From 40CM-4-69-5 sp036556905 (GTDB lineage Bacteria > Methylomirabilota > Methylomirabilia > Rokubacteriales > CSP1-6): a stretch of 64,000 nt of DNA. Of the stretch, positions 25,628-33,297 are shown one piece after another. The position numbers were made by a program, and so were the translations under genes. The first letter of the stretch is position 1. Each line of letters starts with the position of its first letter. Below the pieces are notes generated by a model that saw only the letters and a program-made list of their open reading frames with translations, searched no databases and was not told the DNA's origin. Location: the NCBI GenBank assembly GCA_036556905.1, contig DATBIM010000063.1, positions 15,539 through 79,538 of the forward strand, written 5' to 3'.

Positions 25628-26422
25628 CTATTCTGACATCTTGAGGAGCAAGCCGGTGCGTCGGGCGCGCTGGACGGCGCCCAGGAACAGCGCGTGGGCC
25701 AGGGTCGCGTAGACGATGGACAGGGCCAGCCCGGTGGCCACCGGCGCCCGAAACTCGGAAGCGAATCCGAAGTGCGCGCGGTAGGCGTCCAGGAAGTGCG
25801 TGAGCGGGATCGCCGCTGCCACCGCCGCCGCCGGCGCCGGCAGCACCGAGATGGGATAGTAGATGCCGGCCAGCACCAGGACGAAGTTTACACTGGCCCA
25901 GGCGAAGGCCTCGGCCCGGTTGCCAAAGAGCGTGATCAGCGCGCACACGAGCACACCCACGATCCAGGCGCTGAGGAGACAGCCGAGCAGGAAGGTGACC
26001 AGCGGCAGCAGTCCCGCCGCCAGCACGTTGAAGCCGAAGGCCCACCATCCCAGGAGCCCGAGCACCGCGAAGATCACCACCCCGCGGACCACGCCCACCA
26101 CCCAGGCCCCCAGGGTCAGGTGTCGAATCCCGATGGGGGCCAGGAACTGGTGCTTGACCGACTTCGACCACACGTCGAACAGCACCACGTAGGCCACTTC
26201 GAGCTCGCAGACCTGCACCACCGACAGGGCCAGGGTGCCGATGAGGATGAAGGCCGTGGCGTCGTCGCGAAGCTCCAGGAAGCGGGACATCAGCCCGATG
26301 GACAGCACCCCCACCGTGGGCCAGAACAGCAGCTCGAAGAAGAAGAAGACGTTGCGGGTGCCCATCAGGAAATTCCGGACCACGAACGCCCAGACGGCGA
26401 TCGCCTCAGCGCGCCAGTTCAA
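25628..26422 (-). CDS. ABC-2 type transporter permease
   Basis: A 264-residue integral membrane protein with six hydrophobic segments and the ABC-2 permease pattern: an amphipathic start (AVWAFVVRNFLMGTRN), FWPTVGVLSIGLMSRFL, and a conserved SVLPAPAAAVAAAIPLTHFLDAYRAHF near the end. It overlaps the ATPase gene downstream of it in transcription order by 17 bases (26406-26422), so the two form an exporter of drugs, polysaccharide or lipid. The substrate cannot be inferred; the glycosyltransferase and uppP nearby are suggestive only. Confidence 0.9.
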   Translation of the reverse strand: MNWRAEAIAVWAFVVRNFLMGTRNVFFFFELLFWPTVGVLSIGLMSRFLELRDDATAFILIGTLALSVVQVCELEVAYVVLFDVWSKSVKHQFLAPIGIRHLTLGAWVVGVVRGVVIFAVLGLLGWWAFGFNVLAAGLLPLVTFLLGCLLSAWIVGVLVCALITLFGNRAEAFAWASVNFVLVLAGIYYPISVLPAPAAAVAAAIPLTHFLDAYRAHFGFASEFRAPVATGLALSIVYATLAHALFLGAVQRARRTGLLLKMSE

Positions 26423-27341
26423 CGAAGACCTCTTCTAGCTCCGGCTCGCGCACCTGGAGGTTCCGGATCAGCACCCCTTCGCCGTGCAAGACGCGCAGCA
26501 GCTCGGGCAACCGCTTCTCGGCGTCGTCCACCGTGCACTCCGTCCAGTCGTCGACCTGGGCACAGCGGAGCACGCCGGGGGCTTCAGCCAACCAGGCCAC
26601 CAGCGGGGGGTCGAGCTTCAGGGCGACGACGTCGCCAATGCGGATCTGACGCTTGAGCTCCCCGGAGGTGCCCCGGGCCAGGATGAGACCGGCCTTGATG
26701 AAGGCGATCTCATCGCAGAGCTGCTCGGCCTCCCGCATGTAGTGGGTCGTGAGGACGATGGTGATACCGCGATCCCGGCGCAGGGAGGCGATGTGCTCTC
26801 GCATCCGGACCGAGATGTCGGGATCGAGGCCGAGCGTGGGCTCGTCCAGGAAGAGCAGCTCGGGCTCGTTGACGAGGGCCTTGGCCAGGGCCAGCCGCTG
26901 CTTGAGCCCGGTGCTGAGCTCGTTGTAGGGAGCCCGGCGGTAGGGCACGAGCTCGCACACCTCCAGCAGCGTCTCCACCTGGCGACGAAGGCGCGCCCCG
27001 TACAGCCCGTAGAGCCGTCCGTAGAAGGCGATGATCTCGCCGACTCGCAGGCTCCACAGGAACGACGGACGCCCGCTGGCCATGTTGAGACGTCGACGGA
27101 GCCGGCCGGCCTCGCGTACCACGTCGTGCCCCAGCACCGTTACCGTCCCGGCATCGGGGGTGAGGAGGGTGGCCAGGATGGAGAGCAGCGTCGTCTTGCC
27201 CGCCCCGTTCGGCCCCAGGATCCCCACGATGGCGCCGCGAGGCACGCTCAGCGATACGCCCCGCAGGGCCGTGACCTCGCGCCGACGCAGCAGGCCGGAC
27301 TGGAACTTCTTCACCACCCCCCGCGCGTCGATCGCAAGCAC
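26406..27341 (-). CDS. ABC-2 type transporter ATP-binding protein
   Basis: About 311 residues. Walker A is GILGPNGAGKTTLLS near residue 47, the signature ELSTGLKQRLALAKAL, Walker B ELLFLDEPTLGLDPD, followed by the H-loop in VLTTHYMREAEQL. The C-terminal extension resembles DrrA-type exporters. I give GTG 27341 as start (LAIDARGVVKKF follows). ATG 27359 is also open but would overlap the divergent Rieske ATG. There is no ribosome site for either choice. Confidence 0.94.
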   Translation of the reverse strand: MLAIDARGVVKKFQSGLLRRREVTALRGVSLSVPRGAIVGILGPNGAGKTTLLSILATLLTPDAGTVTVLGHDVVREAGRLRRRLNMASGRPSFLWSLRVGEIIAFYGRLYGLYGARLRRQVETLLEVCELVPYRRAPYNELSTGLKQRLALAKALVNEPELLFLDEPTLGLDPDISVRMREHIASLRRDRGITIVLTTHYMREAEQLCDEIAFIKAGLILARGTSGELKRQIRIGDVVALKLDPPLVAWLAEAPGVLRCAQVDDWTECTVDDAEKRLPELLRVLHGEGVLIRNLQVREPELEEVFVELAR

Positions 27342-27357
27342 AAGCAGGAATGGTAAC

Positions 27358-27717
27358 ATGCCGCCCATGGCCGCCACGTCCGAGTGGCGCTGCAGGGTCG
27401 CCGACCTGCCGCCCGGCCGCACGGCCAAGTTCAGCTTGCGGTGCGGCGCGCGGACGGTGGACGGGTTCGTCGTCGGTCACGACGGCGGCCACTGCGCGTA
27501 CCTGAACCGCTGTCCCCACGTGGGCACGCCGCTCGATCTCTGGCCCAACGAGTTCTTGAGCGAGGACGGGCGCACCCTGGTGTGCTCCACCCACGGGGCG
27601 CTCTTCGAGCCTGCTAGCGGCCGCTGCACGGGGGGGCCCTGCGCGGGCGATGCGCTCACTCCCCTGCCGCTGCGCCGTGCGGGGGACGAGATCGTGGTGG
27701 GCTGTCCCTCGTCATGA
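27358..27717 (+). CDS. Rieske [2Fe-2S] ferredoxin-like protein
   Basis: A 119-residue single Rieske domain. The cluster ligands are visible as CPHVG and CSTHG, spaced about 20 residues apart, followed by FEPASGRCTGGPC and TPLPLRRAGDEIVVG. No transmembrane segment is present, so it is a soluble electron carrier, probably for an oxygenase elsewhere in the genome. AGGA 9 bases before ATG 27358 supports that start; ATG 27367 is an alternative. It faces the ABC gene across about 16 bases. Its stop overlaps the ATG of the degraded gene behind it. Confidence 0.9.
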   Translation: MPPMAATSEWRCRVADLPPGRTAKFSLRCGARTVDGFVVGHDGGHCAYLNRCPHVGTPLDLWPNEFLSEDGRTLVCSTHGALFEPASGRCTGGPCAGDALTPLPLRRAGDEIVVGCPSS

Positions 27718-27948
27718 GCGATCCCTGGCCGCCGTGGACGAGGCCAATCGACCCTCGCCGACGTGCGGGTCGCGGTGCAGGGCGAGCTGGCGTGGGTCAC
27801 GTGCACCGAGAACATCCTGTCCCAGGTCGCCGGCCGGGTCACAGTGACCGCCGTCCTGGCCACCAACATCTTCGAGCACAGCGCGGAGGGCTGGCTCTTG
27901 GTCTATCACCACGCCTCTCATGTGCTCGGCCGGGGCACTTCGCCCTGA
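27714..27948 (+). pseudogene. SnoaL-like/NTF2-fold gene remnant with internal deletion and frame breaks
   Basis: Pieces of one small protein appear in three frames. ATG 27714 reads MSDP in frame 3; 27725 reads LAAVDEANR in frame 2; from 27751 frame 1 reads TLADVRVAVQGELAWVTCTEN, then ATNIFEHSAEGWLLVYHHASHVLG to the stop at 27946. The last part is the C-terminal half of a SnoaL-like nuclear-transport-factor-2 domain. About 60 central codons appear to have been deleted between AATCG and ACCCTC, plus a one-base slip near the start. The remaining product is unlikely to fold. An assembly collapse is the alternative. Confidence 0.6.
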
Positions 27949-27964
27949 CCGGAGGCGCGAGGGG

Positions 27965-28744
27965 TCAGGCCAGGCGCGTGTAGCGGGCCCGCAGGCTGTC
28001 GAAGCGGCGTGAGCGGCGAATGCCGCGGCGATGGAGCACGAACCAGAAGAGCATCGTCAGGACCCGGAAGCCATAGACGCTGGAGACCAGCAGCCCGGCC
28101 GAGGACGCCGCCGGGAAGTATCGGGTGGGCACGGCGATCTCCGTGATCCGGAATCCCGCTGCCACGACTTGCCCGATGATCTCCTGATCGAAGACGAAGC
28201 TGTCGGAGTTCAAGAGGAAGTTCACGGTTTCCAGCACCTCGCGGCGGAAGGCGCGGTAGCCGGTGTGGTACTCGCTCAGCGCGAGGCCGAACGAGCGGTT
28301 CTCCACCGCCGTCAGGAAGCGGTTCGCCGCGTACTTCCACCAGGGCATGCCCTGGGCGAGGGCCGAGCCGCTCTTGAGCCGGGAGCCAAGCACGACGTCG
28401 GCCCGCCCGTCCACGATAGGGGCGATGATCTGCGGAACCAGCGTCGGGTCGTACTGGTAGTCGGGGTGGACCATCACCACGATATCCGCCCCCTGGCGCA
28501 GCGCCTCCGTGTAGCACGTCTTCTGGTTGGCCCCGTAGCCGTAGTTCCGGTTGTGCACGAAGATCTCGATTCCCAGCTCGCGGGCGATCTGCAGCGTGGC
28601 GTCGGTGGAGCCGTCGTCGACGAGGATCACCGTGCTCACGCTCTCCTTGGGCAGCTCCTCGTAGGTCATGCGCAGCGTGCGGCCGGCGTTGTAGGCAGGC
28701 ATCACGACCACGACCTTGGGGCGCGTCACGGCGGCGACGCTCAC
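27965..28744 (-). CDS. Family 2 glycosyltransferase (polyprenyl-phosphate sugar transferase-like)
   Basis: A 259-residue GT2 enzyme with VVVMPAYNAGRTLRMTYEEL, the metal region LVDDGSTDAT near residue 42, MVHPDYQYDP (DxD-like) and SRLKSGSALAQGMPWWKY. It resembles dolichyl/undecaprenyl-phosphate mannosyl or glucosyl transferases but lacks the two C-terminal membrane helices of many relatives; only one hydrophobic stretch (YGFRVLTMLFWFVLH) is seen. GTG 28744 overlaps the CinA-like stop as GTGA. uppP is close by on the other strand, which fits lipid-carrier metabolism. Confidence 0.9.
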   Translation of the reverse strand: MSVAAVTRPKVVVVMPAYNAGRTLRMTYEELPKESVSTVILVDDGSTDATLQIARELGIEIFVHNRNYGYGANQKTCYTEALRQGADIVVMVHPDYQYDPTLVPQIIAPIVDGRADVVLGSRLKSGSALAQGMPWWKYAANRFLTAVENRSFGLALSEYHTGYRAFRREVLETVNFLLNSDSFVFDQEIIGQVVAAGFRITEIAVPTRYFPAASSAGLLVSSVYGFRVLTMLFWFVLHRRGIRRSRRFDSLRARYTRLA

Positions 28745-29469
28745 GTGACCCTCACCACTGCGGCGGGCGGCAGGTGGGCCAGCAGCGCGCCCAGGGCATC
28801 GGCCAGATACCCAGGGTCCCGCGATTCCAGAGTGACTTTGACCCGATACTCGGGGTTGGCGAACTCCGGATAGGAGCCGAGCAACAAGGCCGGGAAATCG
28901 CGGAGCAGGGCGTTCAGGTGATCGGCCAGCGTGGACTCCCCGATGCTGACGAAGACGTTCTTGAGATGGTAGGGCTCGTCCCGGAACCGCTCGCGAACGG
29001 CGGCGAACTTCTGCCGGAAGATCTCCGGCACCCCGGGCAGGATGTAGACATTGCCGGCCACGATGGTCGGGAAGCGCAGCGTCTCGCCACCGACCAGCTC
29101 GGCGCCCTGCGGGACCTCAGCCATCTTGAGGTGGGTCTCGGTCAGGCGATCACCGTAGTAGCGCCGGAGCAGCTCCACCAGCTGGGGGTGTCGGACGACC
29201 GGAACGCCCAGGGCCCGGGCCACGCCCTCCATCGTCACATCGTCGTGGGTCGGGCCCACCCCCCCGGACGTGAAGACGATATCCCAGGCCCGCGCGCACG
29301 CGGCGAGCTCAGCGGCGATGACCTCGACCTCATCGGGGACGACGCTGACCCGGCGGACGTCCACGCCGAGCTCGCGAAGCTCACGACACAGATACGGCGC
29401 GTTGGCATCGGCGATCTTGCCCGAGAGGATCTCGTTGCCGATCAGCACGATGGCGGCGGTCTTCGCCAT
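28741..29469 (-). CDS. CinA-like competence/damage-inducible protein A (MoCF-binding domain)
   Basis: A 242-residue protein made of the molybdopterin-binding-like (MoaB/MogA) domain of CinA, without the C-terminal PncC deamidase domain. It has IGNEILSGKIADANAPYLCREL, TSGGVGPTHDDVTMEGVARAL near residue 67, VYILPGVPEIF and a C-terminal ferredoxin-like region. CinA domains hydrolyse ADP-ribose or FAD-like pyrophosphates. The ATG at 29469 has TAGAAT 9 bases upstream on the minus strand. It is coupled to the glycosyltransferase and divergent from uppP. Confidence 0.9.
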   Translation of the reverse strand: MAKTAAIVLIGNEILSGKIADANAPYLCRELRELGVDVRRVSVVPDEVEVIAAELAACARAWDIVFTSGGVGPTHDDVTMEGVARALGVPVVRHPQLVELLRRYYGDRLTETHLKMAEVPQGAELVGGETLRFPTIVAGNVYILPGVPEIFRQKFAAVRERFRDEPYHLKNVFVSIGESTLADHLNALLRDFPALLLGSYPEFANPEYRVKVTLESRDPGYLADALGALLAHLPPAAVVRVT

Positions 29470-29484
29470 GCTGCGGGGATTCTA
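29470..29484 (-). promoter_or_regulatory. Candidate near-leaderless -10 element for the CinA-like gene
   Basis: On the minus strand TAGAAT (29484-29479) precedes the ATG by 9 bases (CCCCGCAGC). The same hexamer is found at uppP on the opposite strand. Confidence 0.45.
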
Positions 29485-29542
29485 CGCCGCGGTCCCCGGG
29501 GCTGTCGATGCGCCCGGCCCCGGCCGGCCGGCGCCGCGATGC

Positions 29543-29557
29543 TAGAATGACGCGCCC
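29543..29557 (+). promoter_or_regulatory. Candidate near-leaderless -10 element for uppP
   Basis: TAGAAT at 29543-29548 lies 9 bases before the uppP ATG at 29558. No Shine-Dalgarno sequence intervenes, and no -35 box is clear. Confidence 0.45.
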
Positions 29558-30343
29558 ATGGACTACACCCAGGCCGCGGTGCTCGGGATCGTCCAGGGCT
29601 TGACCGAGTTCCTGCCCGTCTCCTCGTCCGGCCATCTCATCCTCGTGCCCAGGGTGCTGGGCTGGCCGGATCAGGGGCTTGCCGTCGACGCCGCGGTCCA
29701 CCTCGGCACGCTGGGCGCGCTGCTCGCCTACTTCCGCCGCGAGTTGCTGGCGCTGCTTTCCGGGACCCTCTCTCGGCGTCTGGCCTTCGCCCTCGTGTTG
29801 GCCACGGTGCCGGCGGGGCTGGCCGGCCTGGCCTTCGACCGGCTCATCGAGAGCCATCTGCGATCCCCGCTGGTGGTCGCGGCCACCACGGCCTTCTGGG
29901 CCCTCGTGATGGAGTTTGCCGACCGCCGGGCCGCATCCCCACCGCCGGCGGGCGAGCCGTTGGAGCGCGTGGCCGTGGGGACGGCGTTCGCGATCGGCTG
30001 TGCGCAGGCGCTGGCCCTGGTGCCCGGCACCTCGCGATCGGGAATCACCATCACGGCCGGACTCCTCGGTCGTCTTGACCGGGCGACCGCCGCGCGATTC
30101 GCCTTCCTGCTCGGGATTCCCATCACGGCGGCGGCCGGCCTGGTCAAGACGGTCCAGCTCTTCCGCATGGGACTGCCGCCGGGGGAAACCGGGCCGCTGG
30201 TCGCCGCGATCCTGGCTGCGCTCGTGAGCGGGTGGCTCGCCGTGTGGTTTCTGGTGACCTATCTCAGGCGGCGGTCGCTCCGGCCGTTCGTGATCTACCG
30301 GTTGATCCTGGCCGCCGCCATCCTGGCCCTCGCGGTCGCGTAG
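29558..30343 (+). CDS. uppP: Undecaprenyl-diphosphatase
   Basis: UppP (BacA) removes a phosphate from undecaprenyl diphosphate at the membrane, recycling the lipid carrier for peptidoglycan and O-antigen. The 261-residue polytopic protein has the first signature GIVQGLTEFLPVSSSGHL at residues 10-27 and the second, PGTSRSGITITAGLLG, near residue 165, with seven to eight hydrophobic segments. Length and motifs are standard. It is a single-gene plus-strand unit divergent from the CinA-like gene and convergent with the HlyD-like gene. Confidence 0.96.
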   Translation: MDYTQAAVLGIVQGLTEFLPVSSSGHLILVPRVLGWPDQGLAVDAAVHLGTLGALLAYFRRELLALLSGTLSRRLAFALVLATVPAGLAGLAFDRLIESHLRSPLVVAATTAFWALVMEFADRRAASPPPAGEPLERVAVGTAFAIGCAQALALVPGTSRSGITITAGLLGRLDRATAARFAFLLGIPITAAAGLVKTVQLFRMGLPPGETGPLVAAILAALVSGWLAVWFLVTYLRRRSLRPFVIYRLILAAAILALAVA

Positions 30344-30376
30344 TCCGTCGACGCGCCGCGGGGGTGGCGCTACACC

Positions 30377-31651
30377 TCACTGGAAGTGGATCGTGACCGC
30401 CACCGACATGCCGGCGCGCAGGGTATGCGGCTTGGACGTTTCCCCCGACGACAGGACGATCTTGATGGGCACCCGCTGGACGACCTTGACCCAGTTACCG
30501 CTCGCGTTCTCGGGCGGCAGGATCGAGAAGCGCGAGCCGGTGCCGGCGCTGATCGAATCCACGGTGCCTCGGTAGAGCCGGTCGGGAAAGGTGTCGACCA
30601 CGATGTCGGCCACCATCCCCGGGCGCACCCGACGCAGCTGGGTCTCCTTGAAGTTGGCCACCACCCAGACATCGTGCAGCGCCACCAGGGCGAGCAGCGG
30701 CTGCCCGCTCTGGACCACCTGCCCTACTTCCACCGCCTTGCGGGTCACCACTCCGGCGAGGGGCGCCCGGACCTCGGTGTACTCGAGGTTCAGCAGGGCC
30801 AGCGCGAGGTCGGCTTCCGCTTCCCGGAGCTGCGCCTGGGCCAGGTCGCGCTCGGCTTCACGGACCCGCACCTCCTGGCCCAGGGCCTCGGCCTGCTGGT
30901 TCTGGGCGTGGGCATCGACGGCTCGGGCCTGCGCTGTCCGCAAGCCTAACTGCTGCGGCTCGAAGCCCGCCTCGCGCATGCGGGCGTCGGCCTCGGCCGT
31001 CTCGAGATCTCGCTGCGCCTGGGCCACCCGCTCGTAGGCACCGGTGAGCTGGGCCTGGGCGGCGTGCGCCTCGGTTTCGGCGTGATCGACGAATTGCCTG
31101 GCCACCAGCTCCTTGGCGGCGAGCTCCCGCGCGCGCTCCAGGTCCCGGGTGGCGCGATCGCGAAAGGCCCGCAAGCGATCGCGCTCGGCCACGGCCGAGG
31201 CCAGCGCCGCGCGCCGTGCCTCCACGACGGACCGGCTGGCCTCAACCATGCGCGTGGCCGATTCGGTGGCGGCCTCGGCGCGGATGGTGGCGGCGTGGGC
31301 CTGGGTGCGCTGGCTGGCGGCCAGCTCGCGCACGTGGCCGACACGCGCACTGGCCACCTGGAAGCGACGCTCGGCAATGGCCACCGCGGCCCGCGCCTGC
31401 GCGGCCTTGGCCCGCCAGTCCCGATCGTCGAGCCGGAACAGCACCTGCCCGACGGGCACCGATTGGTTGTCGCTCACGAGAACCTCGACGACCTGCCCGG
31501 GGATCTTGGCGCTGACCGGTGCCACCACGCCTTCGACGTAGGCATCGTCGGTGAAGATGCTGAGCCGCGACCGGTGCCACGCCCAACCCGCCCAGGCGAG
31601 ACCTCCGAGGAGGAGAAAGATCGCACCCGCGACAACGGCACGGCGCCTCAC
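30377..31651 (-). CDS. HlyD/EmrA-family membrane fusion protein
   Basis: A 424-residue periplasmic adaptor. One N-terminal transmembrane helix (VVAGAIFLLLGGLAWAGWAW) is followed by FTDDAYVEGVVAPVSAKIPGQV (biotinyl-lipoyl half motif). A long coiled-coil hairpin rich in Ala/Glu/Arg (about residues 85-270) follows, then EYTEVRAPLAGVVTRKAVEVGQVV and the barrel-sandwich C-terminus. The EmrA-like N-terminus predicts an MFS (EmrB) partner, but none is adjacent; the next gene upstream is a hydrolase. GTG 31651 has AGGA about 11 bases upstream. Confidence 0.92.
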   Translation of the reverse strand: MRRRAVVAGAIFLLLGGLAWAGWAWHRSRLSIFTDDAYVEGVVAPVSAKIPGQVVEVLVSDNQSVPVGQVLFRLDDRDWRAKAAQARAAVAIAERRFQVASARVGHVRELAASQRTQAHAATIRAEAATESATRMVEASRSVVEARRAALASAVAERDRLRAFRDRATRDLERARELAAKELVARQFVDHAETEAHAAQAQLTGAYERVAQAQRDLETAEADARMREAGFEPQQLGLRTAQARAVDAHAQNQQAEALGQEVRVREAERDLAQAQLREAEADLALALLNLEYTEVRAPLAGVVTRKAVEVGQVVQSGQPLLALVALHDVWVVANFKETQLRRVRPGMVADIVVDTFPDRLYRGTVDSISAGTGSRFSILPPENASGNWVKVVQRVPIKIVLSSGETSKPHTLRAGMSVAVTIHFQ

Positions 31652-31709
31652 ATCTCAGTCCTAACATACAGGCTGCAGGGTTGCCACCCGGCGGAGCCGG
31701 AGCACGGAA

Positions 31710-32423
31710 TCACGCGGCGAGAAATTTGAGCAGCCACTGGAGGCTCCGCGCCAGCGCTTCCTGGCGGTGGGCGGGGTCGGTCAGGCGGTGGTCGGCTCCG
31801 GGAATGAGGACGAGGTCGCAGGGCTCGCCGGCGCGGGCAAAGAGGCTCGTGCCGTGCTCCACACCCACCAGGTCATCGGCCTCGGCCTGGATGACGAGGT
31901 GCCGGACCACCCCGGCCGGGGCCTCGGTGTATACCCCCGCTGCGAGCTCTCTCAAGAAGTCGTCGCCGAGTGATGGCTGGCGGCCGGGCGCGGCGGCGGC
32001 CAGCTCGTCGAGATTCGCGGGGGCATTCCACGTCACGATCGCGGGCGCGTCCCGCCGCTCGGCGGCCAGGTGCAGGGCAACGTAGCCGCCCAGGCTCGAG
32101 CCGAGTAACCCGATGCGGCCGTTGAGGCGCCGGTGCAGGGCCAGGTACGTGAGAACGGCCCGCCCGTCCTCGAGGCGGGTGCCGATCGTGGAGTCCTGCT
32201 CGGATCCGGTCGATCCCCCGGAGCCCCGGAAGTCGAAGCGGGCCAGGGCCAGTCCGGCCGCCGGCAGCTCGGCGCCCAGCCGGAGGTACTTGTCGCTGTC
32301 CTTGGAGGCGCGCAGGCCGTGACAGGCGAGCACCAGGGGCACTCGCTCACGTCCCTCGGGCAGGTGCAGCGCGAGCGCGAGCCGAGCGCCGGGCAGCGGG
32401 ACGACGTGATGCTCCTCGATCAT
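31710..32423 (-). CDS. Alpha/beta hydrolase
   Basis: A 237-residue soluble serine hydrolase of the dipeptidyl-peptidase-like or thioesterase-like type. It has CHGLRASKDSDKYLRLG (oxyanion region), DFRGSGGSTGS, nucleophile elbow GLLGSSLGGY near residue 108, acid in IQAEADDLVGVEHG and catalytic His in GADHRLTD. Substrate unknown. The hairpin repeat at 32432-32464 stands directly upstream of its ATG, and no ribosome site is visible between them, so translation may depend on the structure or on a leaderless start. Confidence 0.9.
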   Translation of the reverse strand: MIEEHHVVPLPGARLALALHLPEGRERVPLVLACHGLRASKDSDKYLRLGAELPAAGLALARFDFRGSGGSTGSEQDSTIGTRLEDGRAVLTYLALHRRLNGRIGLLGSSLGGYVALHLAAERRDAPAIVTWNAPANLDELAAAAPGRQPSLGDDFLRELAAGVYTEAPAGVVRHLVIQAEADDLVGVEHGTSLFARAGEPCDLVLIPGADHRLTDPAHRQEALARSLQWLLKFLAA

Positions 32424-32431
32424 TCGTTAGC

Positions 32432-32464
32432 TTGGAGGGGGGCGCGAGACGCACCCCCCTCCAA
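32432..32464. repeat. Intergenic palindromic repeat, copy 1
   Basis: TTGGAGGGGGG (32432-32442) and CCCCCCTCCAA (32454-32464) form a perfect 11-base-pair stem around an 11-base loop. Read on the minus strand it is preceded by GGGAGGT. A second copy with the same stem and flank lies at 60256-60284. It may act as a terminator for the TatD gene, but no T tract follows. Confidence 0.6.
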
Positions 32465-32496
32465 ACCTCCCCCACTCGCGCGGGATGCGACGTCCC

Positions 32497-33282
32497 TCAG
32501 TTCCAGAGCAGGTCGAAGAGGTCGCAGGTGTTGCTGGACAGCCGGGCGATCACGTCTTCGACGGGGAGCTGCTTGATCTTGGCGACTTCCTCGGCCACGC
32601 GTGCCGCGAACCAGGGCCCCGAGGGGAAGCCCGCGAACTCGCCCTGGTACTGCCAGGGCGCATCGCTCTCGACGAGCAGGGCCTCCAGCGGGACTGCGGC
32701 CACGAGCTCCCGGTCGCGGTCCCGATACACCACTTCCGGCCCGACCGACACGAAGTAGCCGGCGTCCACGATCTCCCGCGTCACCGCCAGCGGAGCCTTG
32801 TGCCAGTGGAAGACGGCGCGCTCCAGGCCCCGGCGCTTCAAGGCGTCCAGGGCGAGCGCGGCCGCGCCGTGGGGGGCGTGCAACGCCACCGGCAGGTCGT
32901 AGTGCGCGGCAAGGTCGAGCAGACGCTCGAAGCGCCGCCGCCCCTGCGTCAGCACCGACGCCGGATCGCTCACCGTCGACAGGCAATACCAGGGCAGGCC
33001 GATCTCCCCCAGGGCCACGATCCGAGAATGGTGCGCGCGGAGCTGGTCTTCCAGACGCTCGAGGTCGGCGTCGGTGAGCTGCGGTCGGTCGGGATGGAAG
33101 CCCAGGGCCGGCCACACGCCCTTGGGCAGGGTCGCAGCCGCCGTCAGCGTCCGCTGGTTCGTCTCCAGGTCGCAGCCCACCGCCACCACACCCCAGACGC
33201 CGTGGGCCAGGGCCTTCTTCAGCGTCTCGCGGACGTCGCTGAAGGCGGCGTCGTGCAGGTGGCAATGACTATCGATGATCAT
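32497..33282 (-). CDS. TatD-family metal-dependent hydrolase
   Basis: A 261-residue TIM-barrel deoxyribonuclease-like hydrolase. Metal ligands are visible in IDSHCHLHD at the N-terminus, ALGEIGLPWY near residue 90, VALHAPHG, VFHWHKAP and the late LLVESDAPW. The usual RDA-E segment is slightly changed, and the highly conserved D in GEIGLD is replaced (GLPWY), so the substrate may differ from 3'-5' DNA trimming. It lies 15 bases downstream of the TldE stop and is probably part of that operon. Confidence 0.91.
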   Translation of the reverse strand: MIIDSHCHLHDAAFSDVRETLKKALAHGVWGVVAVGCDLETNQRTLTAAATLPKGVWPALGFHPDRPQLTDADLERLEDQLRAHHSRIVALGEIGLPWYCLSTVSDPASVLTQGRRRFERLLDLAAHYDLPVALHAPHGAAALALDALKRRGLERAVFHWHKAPLAVTREIVDAGYFVSVGPEVVYRDRDRELVAAVPLEALLVESDAPWQYQGEFAGFPSGPWFAARVAEEVAKIKQLPVEDVIARLSSNTCDLFDLLWN

Positions 33283-33297
33283 CGCGCGCCTCCGCGC

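Noticed and set aside
27714..27983. ORF starting at ATG 27714 as a real 89-residue gene
   Set aside because: After MSDP its sequence has no resemblance to any protein, while the conserved SnoaL-like pieces lie in the other two frames.
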